Origin: Ferrigenium straubiae
GTDB taxonomy: Bacteria > Pseudomonadota > Gammaproteobacteria > Burkholderiales > Gallionellaceae
Assembly (NCBI GenBank): GCA_019449655.1
Contig: JAHQXD010000001.1
Span: forward strand, 748,950-812,949
Direction of reading: 5' to 3'
Length of the DNA stretch: 64,000 nucleotides
In this document: piece after piece, positions 1-7,647 of the stretch
How the letters are laid out: every line of letters starts with the position of its first letter
Numbering within the stretch: the stretch's first letter is position 1
Position numbers and translations under genes: made by a program
Notes under the pieces: generated by a model
Told to the model about the DNA's origin: nothing
Seen by the model: the letters and a program-made list of their open reading frames with translations, nothing else
Databases searched by the model: none

Positions 1-168
1 GGGCACCCCAACTTGCGCGAGCGGGAAATTTGCTCCGGCCTATTCCGAAGCGGCGCGCATTCTAGCACTAATGCGCCGGTTCACTCAACTTTCTCCGGCT
101 TGCAGATTCCACTAAAGGTTACCGGAGCCAAGCCGATAAAACACTCCAGCAAATTGAAAAACAATCTG

Positions 169-1284
169 ATGAAGATCGAAAGCTCAACTATCGGCCTCGC
201 CAGCCAGCATACAAACTCAAGACAGGTCACGGTCGAAGAATCGTTGCGCGCCTGGGTCGGCCCGCAACGCCCCGATTTTGAAGGCCATGCCGCGCAAAAC
301 CGGTCTACCCCGCGGTTGACCGTGGCGACGATCTCCGATGCCGCCCGACAGGCGGCTGCCCAAGCTGTTGCCATCGCCAATCCTGCCGCAAACACGCAGT
401 CCTCCGCCGATGCCCAGGCCACCGCCGAAGCGGAAGGTGCAAGCGATCATGCCGGCAATGACCCGAAGATGCAGCTCCTCATCAACCTGATCGAGTCGCT
501 GACCGGGCAAAAAGTCAGGTTGTTCAATCCGAATGAATTGAAGCCGGGCGATGCCGCGCAAGCGCACTCGCAAAAAACGGCCGAAGCTGCGCAATCGGCT
601 CAAGACCTGCGCCAGGGCTGGGGAGTGGAATATGACCGGCACGAGACAGTTCGCGAATCCGAACGGACCGCCTTCGCCGCCGAAGGCGTCATCAGGACCT
701 CCGACGGCAAGGATATCCGGTTCCAGCTCTCGCTGGAGATGAAGCGCGATTTCTTCAGGGAAAACAACGTATCCGTGCGCGAAGGCGACGGCGTGAGGAA
801 AGACCCGCTGGTTGTCAATTTCAGCGGCAGCGCCGCGCAACTGACCGATACGAAATTCGGCTTCGACCTCGACAGCGACGGCAAGGCCGAGAAAATGTCC
901 TTTGTCGGCGGCGGAAGCGGCTTCCTGGCACTGGACAGGAACGGCAACGGCATCATCGACAACGGTTCCGAGCTGTTCGGCACGCAAAGCGGCAACGGCT
1001 TTGCCGACCTGTCCGCCTATGATGGCGACAAAAACAACTGGATCGACGAGAACGATGCCGTGTACTCAAGACTGCTGGTATGGAGCAAGGATGCCGCCGG
1101 CAAAGACATTCTGAGCACCTTGGCGCAACGCAACGTCGGTGCGCTCTACCTCGGCAACATCGCCACGCCGTTCGATCTGAAAAATTCTTCAAACGACCTG
1201 CAGGGGCAGGTGCGCGGCAGCGGCATCTATTTGCGCGAGGACGGCAGCGCAGGGGCGCTGCAGCAGATAGACCTGATCGTCTAG
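169..1284 (+). CDS. Hypothetical protein with EF-hand/dockerin-like calcium loops
   Basis: A 371-residue protein of unknown function. The ATG at 169 gives the start MKIESSTIGLASQH. The same frame is open upstream to base 13, but that extension looks non-coding. The first 200 residues are Ala- and Gln-rich and probably partly disordered. The C-terminal third has three acidic loops that resemble calcium-binding EF-hand or dockerin loops: DLDSDGKAE near residue 234, LDRNGNGIID near 256 and DGDKNNWIDENDA near 285. I see no signal peptide. It converges with the secretion operon, whose secretin carries a cohesin-like domain, so an interaction is possible but is only inference. The stop codon lies inside a dispersed repeat end. 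The family occurs as a stand-alone conserved hypothetical protein, and I do not know its function. Confidence 0.75.
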   Translation: MKIESSTIGLASQHTNSRQVTVEESLRAWVGPQRPDFEGHAAQNRSTPRLTVATISDAARQAAAQAVAIANPAANTQSSADAQATAEAEGASDHAGNDPKMQLLINLIESLTGQKVRLFNPNELKPGDAAQAHSQKTAEAAQSAQDLRQGWGVEYDRHETVRESERTAFAAEGVIRTSDGKDIRFQLSLEMKRDFFRENNVSVREGDGVRKDPLVVNFSGSAAQLTDTKFGFDLDSDGKAEKMSFVGGGSGFLALDRNGNGIIDNGSELFGTQSGNGFADLSAYDGDKNNWIDENDAVYSRLLVWSKDAAGKDILSTLAQRNVGALYLGNIATPFDLKNSSNDLQGQVRGSGIYLREDGSAGALQQIDLIV

Positions 1285-1321
1285 AAGCTGCCCTCAAAAC
1301 TTCTGCGGAGGGCGTCTGCGG
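1281..1321. repeat. Single end of a dispersed MITE-like repeat
   Basis: This segment carries the TAGAAGCTG and CTGCGGAGGGCGTCTGCGG blocks found in the terminal inverted repeats of the 45551-45759 element. Only one end is present. It supplies the stop codon of the + gene and fills the short gap to the convergent pseudopilin gene. Confidence 0.6.
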
Positions 1322-1322
1322 G

Positions 1323-1820
1323 TCAGTGCTGCGATGGAGTAGCGGGCTGCTGGCTTTGGGCGTGCACGAACACCCAGTCCGCATATTTCGTCTTGCCTTC
1401 GAAATTTTTGTCGGCGAGGCTGAAGTTGCTTTTTTTTACCGGCTCTTCCTCGGACAGGCTGCGCACCCCGTAAATCTCTCCGCCCGGCCCCTTGATCAAG
1501 CCCCACTTCCCGCTGCCGCCGACGGGGTCGCGGTAAATCTTGCGCAGGTAGCGCTGCGTCGACGGATAGCGCGGATCCCCGAGCAGGTCCTCAAGATTCG
1601 CCGGGTAGCGCTGTTCCTGCGCCGGCGTATGCTCGTAATACTCGGTGATGGCTTGCCGGAACTGGTTTCCGACGAACAGCAGCTCCTGCTCCCTGTCGCG
1701 CTTCTGCGCGATATGCCACACCTCCCCGGATGCGGCCAGCATCACTCCCATGATGGCAACGACAACCAGCAGGCCGAAATAGGTAAACCCGCGCTCCCGG
1801 CCATGTCGCCTAAGGCGCAT
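1323..1820 (-). CDS. Pseudopilin-like protein, last gene of the secretion operon
   Basis: A 165-residue type IV pilin-like protein. A short basic leader ends in RERG, followed by FTYFGLLVVVAIMGVML, a class III prepilin signal for cleavage after Gly by a prepilin peptidase. The fifth mature residue is Gly, where the canonical prepilin has Glu; minor pseudopilins (GspK/GspX types) may lack this Glu. The ATG at 1820 is preceded by GGGAGGGAGG. An in-frame ATG at 1859 overlaps the upstream stop (TGATG) and would lengthen the leader to 24 residues. The rest has a globular fold with a WG..KGPGGEIYGV segment like GspG-family C termini. It is probably a minor pseudopilin that primes or tips the pseudopilus. 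It follows two other pseudopilin genes. Confidence 0.8.
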   Translation of the reverse strand: MRLRRHGRERGFTYFGLLVVVAIMGVMLAASGEVWHIAQKRDREQELLFVGNQFRQAITEYYEHTPAQEQRYPANLEDLLGDPRYPSTQRYLRKIYRDPVGGSGKWGLIKGPGGEIYGVRSLSEEEPVKKSNFSLADKNFEGKTKYADWVFVHAQSQQPATPSQH

Positions 1821-1858
1821 CCTCCCTCCCACGCTATTTTTGTCCGGGACAAGCCGCA

Positions 1859-2239
1859 TCACCAGTCCCTGTACGCGGAACCGTCCCGCGCGCTTCCGGG
1901 CGCACCGCTTTTTATGTCGAAGACTCCGCCTTTTTCCGGGGTATCGGGCGGGACGATGAGCCACGTCGCGGAATTTCCGGTGATGGGATCGGAAGGCAGG
2001 TTGCGCAGATATTTTTTGCTCACCAATTCATCCAGGCTGTCGGGATACTTGCCGTTGTCGCCATAATATTTATCCAGCGCCTCCCGCGCCAGCGCGAGGT
2101 TCTGGTGCAGCACGGCCTCCTTCGATTTTTCCACGCTGTGGAAATAGCGCGGCACCGCGATAGTCAGCAGCGTCGCGATGATCGCCATGACCACCAGCAG
2201 CTCGATGAGGGTGAAACCTCTTTCCGTATGCCTGCCCAT
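1859..2239 (-). CDS. Pseudopilin, GspG-like
   Basis: A 126-residue prepilin-like protein: MGRHTERG leader, then FTLIELLVVMAIIATLLTIAVPRY, with Glu at mature position 5 as in canonical class III prepilins. The C-terminal part (DKYYGDNGKYPDSLDELVSK, then LPSDPITG) matches the major pseudopilin GspG layout. I chose the ATG at 2239 because TAAGGAG, which contains the stop of the upstream gene, lies 7 nt before it. An in-frame TTG at 2257 would add six residues. It probably forms the major pseudopilus shaft together with the upstream paralogue. No prepilin peptidase gene is in the window, so processing must rely on an enzyme encoded elsewhere. Confidence 0.88.
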   Translation of the reverse strand: MGRHTERGFTLIELLVVMAIIATLLTIAVPRYFHSVEKSKEAVLHQNLALAREALDKYYGDNGKYPDSLDELVSKKYLRNLPSDPITGNSATWLIVPPDTPEKGGVFDIKSGAPGSARDGSAYRDW

Positions 2240-2250
2240 TCCGCCGCTCC

Positions 2251-2733
2251 TTACCAATCCCGGTAGGGAATGCCATTCAGCCCGATTCCGGAAGACAGGG
2301 AATACACGTCGAAAATATCCTCCCCCTCCTCGGGAGCATCGGCGCTGCTTTCATAGCTGCGCTTGCCCCAGGTTTCCTCGTCCGTTTTCCCCGGATCGCC
2401 AGCCATCGGGTCGCGCGGGATGCGCCGCAAAAAATAGATTCTACCCTTGCCGTCCGGGCTGCCGGCGTCGGCCTCGCCTTCCACCAGCACTTTCAATGAC
2501 ACGGGATACCCAGACCTTATCGCCGGGCGAATGATGCGCCCCTCGCTCACCGCCTGTTTGTAGACATCCAGCCCGGTGCGAATTTCCCGCAACGCCCGGC
2601 GCAGCTCATGCTCCTTGCTGCGCTGCACTTCCAGCTCGGCCATCGGCAATACCGCCGTCGCCAGCAAGCCGACGATCGCCACCGTGATTACCAGCTCGAT
2701 GAGAGTGAAGCCCCTGGTGGCCGAGATTTTCAT
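2251..2733 (-). CDS. Pseudopilin, GspG/GspH-like
   Basis: A 160-residue prepilin-like protein: MKISATRG, then FTLIELVITVAIVGLLATAVLP with the canonical mature Glu5. The central part (ALREIRTGLDVYKQAV) and the RRIPRDPMAGDP segment resemble GspG. The C terminus ends in GIPYRDW, close to the GSAYRDW end of the next gene, so the two are probably paralogues from a duplication. The start overlaps the secretin stop (ATGA), which indicates translational coupling. As an inner-membrane pseudopilin it would be extracted and assembled by the GspE/GspF motor encoded in the same operon. Confidence 0.88.
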   Translation of the reverse strand: MKISATRGFTLIELVITVAIVGLLATAVLPMAELEVQRSKEHELRRALREIRTGLDVYKQAVSEGRIIRPAIRSGYPVSLKVLVEGEADAGSPDGKGRIYFLRRIPRDPMAGDPGKTDEETWGKRSYESSADAPEEGEDIFDVYSLSSGIGLNGIPYRDW

Positions 2734-5078
2734 TGCGCGACCGCGATGACATGCGGTGTGGGCGGGGTAACCGCGAGCGCCTCTCCGCCCGCGCCGGCCA
2801 GGCTGATGCTGCTGACCGTGACCGGGGACTGGGGCGCGGCGGCAGTCACTTCAAACATCAGGGTGATGACGCTGCCGCCGCCATTGCCGGAGCCCTTCAG
2901 GTCGACCTGCACCTGGCCGCCTTCCTGATCTATCACCTTGGTGAAATTCGACGGCGAATTATTCTGTTTCATGAAATCCCCTTCGGCGACATCGGCAGCC
3001 TTCAGCACGGCCGGGTCAAACTCCACCAGGAAGCCGAGGCTGTTCACGCCCTGCGGCGATTGGGTATTGAGCGTCAGGCTGATCTTGTCGCCGACCTTGG
3101 CCTGGCTGGGCCCTTGCCAGGAAAGCACCAGCGGCTTGCTTGCCATGGCCGCATTGCCGGGAACAACTGCCGGCTGCGGGCGCGCCACAACAGCCCCTGG
3201 AGGTGCGCTCGCCGAATTGCCGACTGCGACGGCGCCGAGCGGCTTCATCACCATCTGGCTGCTGCGCAGGCTGGCTTCGGTGCCCGACCAGTACTCCACT
3301 TCGCGCGCATCGGGGAGCCGGTGACTGCCCACGACCCGCGGCGTGATGGAAAGTACGATTTCCGTTTTGGTACCGTTGTCCCTGTGGCTCGAAAAGAGCC
3401 GCCCGAGCAGGGGCAAATCCCCCACCCCCGGCACCTTGTTAGCGGTATTCCGGTCCTCGTCGTTGATCAGGCCGGCGAGAATCTGCGTTTCCCCGTCCTT
3501 GAGGCGCAGGGTAGTCGAGGTGTTGCGCGTGCCGACCTGGTAAGCCAGCGTCCCGGACACGGCATTCAGCACTTCCTTGACGATGGAGCTGACCTCCAGC
3601 CCGACCTTGATGGAAACCTCGTTGTCCATGTGTATCTCCGGCTCGACCTCCAGCTTCAGCCCCACGTCCAGGTACTGGACGCTGCCGGTGATCACCGGCG
3701 TCCCCGTCGAAACCGGCGTCACGGCATTGGTGATCACCGGCACGCGGTCCCCGATCATAATCTTGGCCTTCTCGCGGTTGCGCGCCCGGATGCGCGGGCT
3801 GGCCAGCAGGTTGCTGTCGCCGTCCTGGAGCAGCATGTTGAGCGTGACGCTCAGCGCCGGGCTGGTGACGATGCTGGCGCCGTTAAGCTGGCGCAGCTCC
3901 CTGACGGTCGGCGTATCGGCGCCTGCCGCCGCACCCCGCGCCGTGAAGGTGACCTGGCTGGGATATTTGATGCCGATTTCGGACAGCCGCGAGCGGCTGA
4001 TCTCCATCACCTCGACTTCCAGCATGACTTCCGGGTCGGGGATATCTTGGTCCGCAACCATTTTCTCGGCCAGGCGGATGGCCTCCGGCGTGTCCCGCAT
4101 CACCAGCGAATTGGTCTTCTCGTGGACGAAGATATCCTTGGTTTTCAGCAGCGTCTTGAGCATGGTCAGCATCTGCTTGGGATCGGCGTTGGTGAGATGA
4201 AAGCTCCTGATCTTGAGATCCTGGTATTCCTTCATCTTCGTCGGCGTATTCGGGTAGATGAATACCGTGTTGTCGCTGATGATCTTTTTCTCCAGCTGGC
4301 TCTGCATGAGGATCAGGTCGATCGCATCCTCCACCGAAACATCCCTGACAAAAATCGAGGCCTTGATATCCGGCTTGACGTCCTTGTCCAGCAGCACGTT
4401 GATGCCGCTGGTGCGCGACAGCGCCTCGAATACCATCTTTACGCTGGCATCGCGGAATTGCATGGTGACCGGCTTCTTGAACTTCGCCCTGAGGGAAGGC
4501 TCCGCCATCAGCCCCTTGGCTATCTGCTCGTCGATCTGGCGCTGCAGAAGCAAGGCCTGCCCGTGCTTCGGGTTCTCGGCGAGCAATGGCTTGAGCGCGG
4601 ACCGCGCGGCATCCGGATCGCCATTCTTGAGCAGGCTGCGCGCTTCCTCGACGATCGCATCGTGGCGACGGTCCATCGCCAGTTCATCAAGTCCCAGCCT
4701 GGCTTTGCCGTTGCCCGGATCGATCCGGAGTATGCGCTCGTAAATTGCCTGCGCCGTATCCAGGCGTCCCGCGGCGCGTTCACTGCTCGCCGCCGCCAAC
4801 AGACGATTGGAGGTCTGCTCGCGGTGGCGCATCCAGGCCATGCGGTAGGACAGGTTGTCCGGGTCGGCCTTGCTGGCCTCCTCCAGCTTTGCCAAGCCCT
4901 CTTCCGCACGCCCCTCTTCCATGAGTGCCATTCCTTCGCGGTGCAGCTTTTGCCCCGCACAGCCAGCCAATGTTGCAGCGACAAGCAGAAGGAATGCGGC
5001 ATTGCGCCTGAAACCGAGCCAGAATCCATGCATGTTGTGCGCCCCATAAAGGTGGAAGAAATACATCGCGTTTCTCAT
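2730..5078 (-). CDS. gspD: Secretin (GspD/PilQ family) lipoprotein with C-terminal cohesin-like domain
   Basis: A 782-residue outer-membrane secretin. The N terminus is a lipoprotein signal with lipobox LAGC (Cys40). Residues 45-190 form TPR-like helical repeats. Then come an STN/N0-like domain (MQFRDASVKMVFEAL, near 205), an N1-type domain and the secretin core, with VPVITN, the LEVEPEI segment and the GVGDLPLLGRLF signature near 560. Residues from about 650 to 775 form a separate beta-rich domain (VGDKISLTLNTQ, LGFLVEFDPAVLKAADV, the latter like cohesin VEFDP...L) that fits a cohesin domain. GAGG lies 5 nt before the ATG at 5078, which overlaps the upstream stop (ATGA). It should form the channel of this secretion or pilus system. 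A secretin with a cohesin tail is unusual compared with classical GspD. Confidence 0.9.
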   Translation of the reverse strand: MRNAMYFFHLYGAHNMHGFWLGFRRNAAFLLLVAATLAGCAGQKLHREGMALMEEGRAEEGLAKLEEASKADPDNLSYRMAWMRHREQTSNRLLAAASSERAAGRLDTAQAIYERILRIDPGNGKARLGLDELAMDRRHDAIVEEARSLLKNGDPDAARSALKPLLAENPKHGQALLLQRQIDEQIAKGLMAEPSLRAKFKKPVTMQFRDASVKMVFEALSRTSGINVLLDKDVKPDIKASIFVRDVSVEDAIDLILMQSQLEKKIISDNTVFIYPNTPTKMKEYQDLKIRSFHLTNADPKQMLTMLKTLLKTKDIFVHEKTNSLVMRDTPEAIRLAEKMVADQDIPDPEVMLEVEVMEISRSRLSEIGIKYPSQVTFTARGAAAGADTPTVRELRQLNGASIVTSPALSVTLNMLLQDGDSNLLASPRIRARNREKAKIMIGDRVPVITNAVTPVSTGTPVITGSVQYLDVGLKLEVEPEIHMDNEVSIKVGLEVSSIVKEVLNAVSGTLAYQVGTRNTSTTLRLKDGETQILAGLINDEDRNTANKVPGVGDLPLLGRLFSSHRDNGTKTEIVLSITPRVVGSHRLPDAREVEYWSGTEASLRSSQMVMKPLGAVAVGNSASAPPGAVVARPQPAVVPGNAAMASKPLVLSWQGPSQAKVGDKISLTLNTQSPQGVNSLGFLVEFDPAVLKAADVAEGDFMKQNNSPSNFTKVIDQEGGQVQVDLKGSGNGGGSVITLMFEVTAAAPQSPVTVSSISLAGAGGEALAVTPPTPHVIAVAQ

Positions 5079-5650
5079 AATGCCTCGCCGGTGCTGAGAG
5101 ATTGTTTGATGCCCAGCGGGATATAGTTCAGTTCCACCGTGCCAGGCGCCAGGTGCTCGATGCGATAGGTATCCTCGATCACGTCTCCTTCGGCGGCGAC
5201 ATACATGCGTTCGCCCTTGAGCAGGATCACCTGCAGCGTCGGCGCATCCTCATAGCGGCCGAGATAGGTAAACGGCATGGGCGGCGCGGTCGGCACCGGC
5301 GGCGGCGGAGGCGGTGGCGGTGGCGGTGGCGGTGGCGGTGGCGGCGGCACATACCAGGAAGTGGCCACGAAGGCATTGCCGATCACCGGCTCCGGCTCGG
5401 CTCCCGATCCCGCATCCGGCTTGGATTGAGGCCGGGCCAAGCGCTCCAGCTCCACATGAACCGTTTCCGGCAGCCGCCGTTTGGCGAGCGCCGGTGAAGA
5501 AGATGCAGCATTAACCCGAAGCGGCGCCGCAGGTTGCGCCGTTCTCGCTGCGCCGCTGCTTTTCTCGGGTGCGGCAGCCGTGACGATGGCCGTGAAGGCA
5601 ATGCCGAGCACTGCCCACCGGCCGGCATTGCGCGGTGGCAGCAGCCTCAC
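5075..5650 (-). CDS. PilP/GspC-like periplasmic linker protein with polyproline tract
   Basis: A 191-residue protein with an N-terminal membrane anchor or signal segment (AVLGIAFTAIVTAA), a low-complexity Ala/Pro region, a run of 17 prolines, and a C-terminal beta domain of about 70 residues (FTYLGRYEDAPTLQVILLKGERMYVAAEGDVI...YRIEHLAPGTVELNYIPLG). The last domain has the pattern of PilP/GspC homology-region proteins, which link the inner-membrane assembly to the secretin; the polyproline probably spans the periplasm as a stiff rod. It lies directly upstream of the secretin gene and overlaps both neighbours by 4 nt. The assignment rests on fold pattern and position, not on a clear family motif. 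Confidence 0.75.
   Translation of the reverse strand: MRLLPPRNAGRWAVLGIAFTAIVTAAAPEKSSGAARTAQPAAPLRVNAASSSPALAKRRLPETVHVELERLARPQSKPDAGSGAEPEPVIGNAFVATSWYVPPPPPPPPPPPPPPPPPVPTAPPMPFTYLGRYEDAPTLQVILLKGERMYVAAEGDVIEDTYRIEHLAPGTVELNYIPLGIKQSLSTGEAL
5297..5347. repeat. Hexanucleotide microsatellite encoding 17 prolines
   Basis: On + this reads as about five CGGTGG units with flanking CGG codons; on minus it encodes 17 consecutive Pro residues. Gain or loss of 6-bp units changes linker length two residues at a time without shifting frame. Such a long Pro run would normally need EF-P for efficient translation. Confidence 0.9.
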
Positions 5651-6282
5651 GATGCCTGCTCCAGGTAGAGCGCCAGACTGATCCTGGCTTCCACGGCCGA
5701 ATCGCCGATGTTCTGGCGGCTGAACTGCACATGCTCCAGGGCGATGATCGGAGTCTCCGCGGGCAGCGCCGCAAGGAAGCTGCGTATGCGCGGATATTCC
5801 CCCTTCACCGGCAGGATGATCTGAAAGCGCATCAGCCGCCCCGCCTTGCCCCGCGCCACCTTGTATTCGCCCTCGTTGAGGCTGAGCCCGTTTTTTTCGG
5901 CCAGTGCAGCCAGCCTCTCAAGCCACTGCGGCGAATGGCGCTCTTCCGGAAAAAAACGGTAGAACTCCGTAAGCTGCTCGGCCGGCGTGCGCCAGCCGCC
6001 GTCAAGCGACTTGCCGGCATGCAGTATCCGCTCGCGCAGGGAAAGTTCGCTGCTGCGCGCCGCATCCAGGCGCTCCTGCGCCGGGGAAATTGCCGAAAAA
6101 TAGAAAGGCGGAAAGACGACCAACATGCCGATGGCCAGCACTCCTGACCTACCCAGGATGCGCAGCCAACGCCGGGATGCCCAGCGCAGGCGCCCCCGTA
6201 GCGGCACCGCCGATGAGATGCCGAAGTGCTGCGCATATCGGCCGATGGCATCTCCCAGCCATTTTCCGGCGAGGCCTCTCAT
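5647..6282 (-). CDS. PilO/GspM-like inner-membrane assembly protein
   Basis: A 211-residue bitopic membrane protein: a basic cytoplasmic N terminus of about 40 residues, one transmembrane segment (SGVLAIGMLVVFPPFYF), a coiled-coil-like stretch (AQERLDAARSSELSLRERIL), then a ferredoxin-like periplasmic domain (FQIILPVKGEYPRIRSFLAALP...IALEHVQFSR). This order matches PilO and GspM. I chose the ATG at 6282 because it overlaps the upstream stop (ATGA) and has GGGAG 5 nt before it; an ATG at 6297 is in frame but less suited. It probably pairs with the PilN-like protein to form the inner-membrane platform under the secretin. Confidence 0.8.
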   Translation of the reverse strand: MRGLAGKWLGDAIGRYAQHFGISSAVPLRGRLRWASRRWLRILGRSGVLAIGMLVVFPPFYFSAISPAQERLDAARSSELSLRERILHAGKSLDGGWRTPAEQLTEFYRFFPEERHSPQWLERLAALAEKNGLSLNEGEYKVARGKAGRLMRFQIILPVKGEYPRIRSFLAALPAETPIIALEHVQFSRQNIGDSAVEARISLALYLEQAS

Positions 6283-6797
6283 GGCTTCTCCCGCCACACG
6301 GCAAGCAGCGAAAAGCGCACAGGCCTGTCCGGATTCTGCTGCTGAACCTGATGGCTCTGCAGGTAGACCGGGCCGAATACACTCTGCTCCTCAAGTTGCA
6401 TGATGTACTTCAGCAGCGCCGCCAGGTTCTTGGCTTCACCGCTGATTTTTACCATGTGTTTTTCCGCATCCGGCTCCATCGCCAGCAGCACAACCTCCTT
6501 GCCCGCAGCCGAATCCACTGCCCTGAACAGTTCATCCCACGGCAAGGTGAGTTGCCGCAACACCTCATTGGCGCGCTTCACCTCCTGCACCACGTCCTCG
6601 CGGCCGCCGGACGGTGATAACCGGCCCTGGCCACGCTCGATTTGATCCAGCCGGTCTTCCCAGCTGATCGCCTTGCCGTTCAATTCAACGTAATAGGCAA
6701 CCGTCAGCGTCAGGACCACCAGCGTCAGCGCCAGCAATGCCGGCCCCACCCAGGGGAACGGCAGGTTCTGCTGATAATCGAGGCGGAGCATGGTCAT
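6279..6797 (-). CDS. PilN-like inner-membrane assembly protein
   Basis: A 172-residue protein with a short cytoplasmic start (MTMLRLDYQQNLPF), one transmembrane helix (VGPALLALTLVVLTLTVAYYV), a coiled-coil region and a C-terminal alpha/beta domain (EVVLLAMEPDAEKHMVKISGEA). This is the PilN/GspL-C layout. An ATG two codons downstream (6791) is an alternative start; neither has a strong ribosome site. It starts 4 nt after the PilM-like gene and overlaps the PilO-like gene by 4 nt. Confidence 0.78.
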   Translation of the reverse strand: MTMLRLDYQQNLPFPWVGPALLALTLVVLTLTVAYYVELNGKAISWEDRLDQIERGQGRLSPSGGREDVVQEVKRANEVLRQLTLPWDELFRAVDSAAGKEVVLLAMEPDAEKHMVKISGEAKNLAALLKYIMQLEEQSVFGPVYLQSHQVQQQNPDRPVRFSLLAVWREKP

Positions 6798-6801
6798 CGC
6801 A

Positions 6802-7647
6802 TCACCCGCTCATATACATGGCAAAGCAGCTGTCGAGCGCCGGTTCGATGCTGGGCATGCGCGCGGGCTGCATAGGCTGAATCTGCCACCACCCGCCTGA
6901 AGCAATCGATACATCCCGGCAGTCCGGAGCCCAGAGAAACACTTCGTTCGTGCTGCTTTCGACGTCGGAGACCAGCGCCTCGCGATTCAGCAAAAATGGC
7001 AATTCCTTGTGCCAATGCGGACCTATTCTCATCGACCGCACCCACGCCCATTTGCCTTTTTGCAACAATGCCAGGCACAGGTTTCCCTCCTCCACGAGTG
7101 CCAGCCATGCGGACTTGTCATGGAGCGAGGCATGACAGGCGTTGTATGCCACCATTAAATGCGGCTGGATAGACTTCAACCCAATCCCCACCCGCCCGAA
7201 CAAGTTGCGCAGGGATTCCGGCAGCCGCGCATCAACTGCACAGGCCAATTGCGGCATTCCGTAACTGCCGGAGCTGATACGCAGCTCCCATTCGCCGGCA
7301 TCGCAGCCGTACATTTCATTGAACGAATGCCGCGCATAGGCGATTTCCTCCGTTTCATCGCTCAGGACATCGCTCCACGGCACCAGGGTATAGCGCATGA
7401 AGTGATTGGAGAGGATCACCTTGGCATACGATTTGTTACCCGCAAATCCGGGTAAAGCCGCCTCCAGGGCCTTGAGCGCACCGCCCCAGGGAATATTCTC
7501 ATCGCCCGGCGGACTGCATGAAACCACCTGCTGCGCCAGCACATGGCGCTTCAGCCCCAGGCGCGTAAGCTCGCGCCGCAACCGCGCCAGGACCACGCAG
7601 TCCGGATGCAGCACGATGCGGCACTCGTCACGCAACGAAAGTGACAC
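6802..7647 (-). CDS. PilM/GspL-like cytoplasmic actin-fold protein (divergent)
   Basis: A 281-residue soluble protein with no signal or membrane segment. Its position between gspE and a PilN-like gene, and its pattern of short alternating beta strands and helices, suggest a divergent PilM/GspL-N/MshI-type scaffold that links the motor ATPase to the membrane platform. No classical motif is obvious. The start is a GTG at 7647 with AGGAG 7 nt upstream, which puts the first 20 nt inside the end of gspE; the frame is open farther upstream but without a suitable start. Residues such as ILSNHFMRYTLVPW near 85-100 recall PilM-like strands. The function is inferred from context. Confidence 0.72.
   Translation of the reverse strand: MSLSLRDECRIVLHPDCVVLARLRRELTRLGLKRHVLAQQVVSCSPPGDENIPWGGALKALEAALPGFAGNKSYAKVILSNHFMRYTLVPWSDVLSDETEEIAYARHSFNEMYGCDAGEWELRISSGSYGMPQLACAVDARLPESLRNLFGRVGIGLKSIQPHLMVAYNACHASLHDKSAWLALVEEGNLCLALLQKGKWAWVRSMRIGPHWHKELPFLLNREALVSDVESSTNEVFLWAPDCRDVSIASGGWWQIQPMQPARMPSIEPALDSCFAMYMSG

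Noticed and set aside
13..168. N-terminal extension of the first gene from TTG at 13
   Set aside because: Residues look non-coding, and the ATG at 169 matches the usual start of this family.
2733..5126. 797-residue open frame on + antisense to the secretin
   Set aside because: It is the GC-driven shadow of the secretin gene: it is Arg/His/Asp-rich, lacks any domain and follows the secretin's codon third-position pattern.
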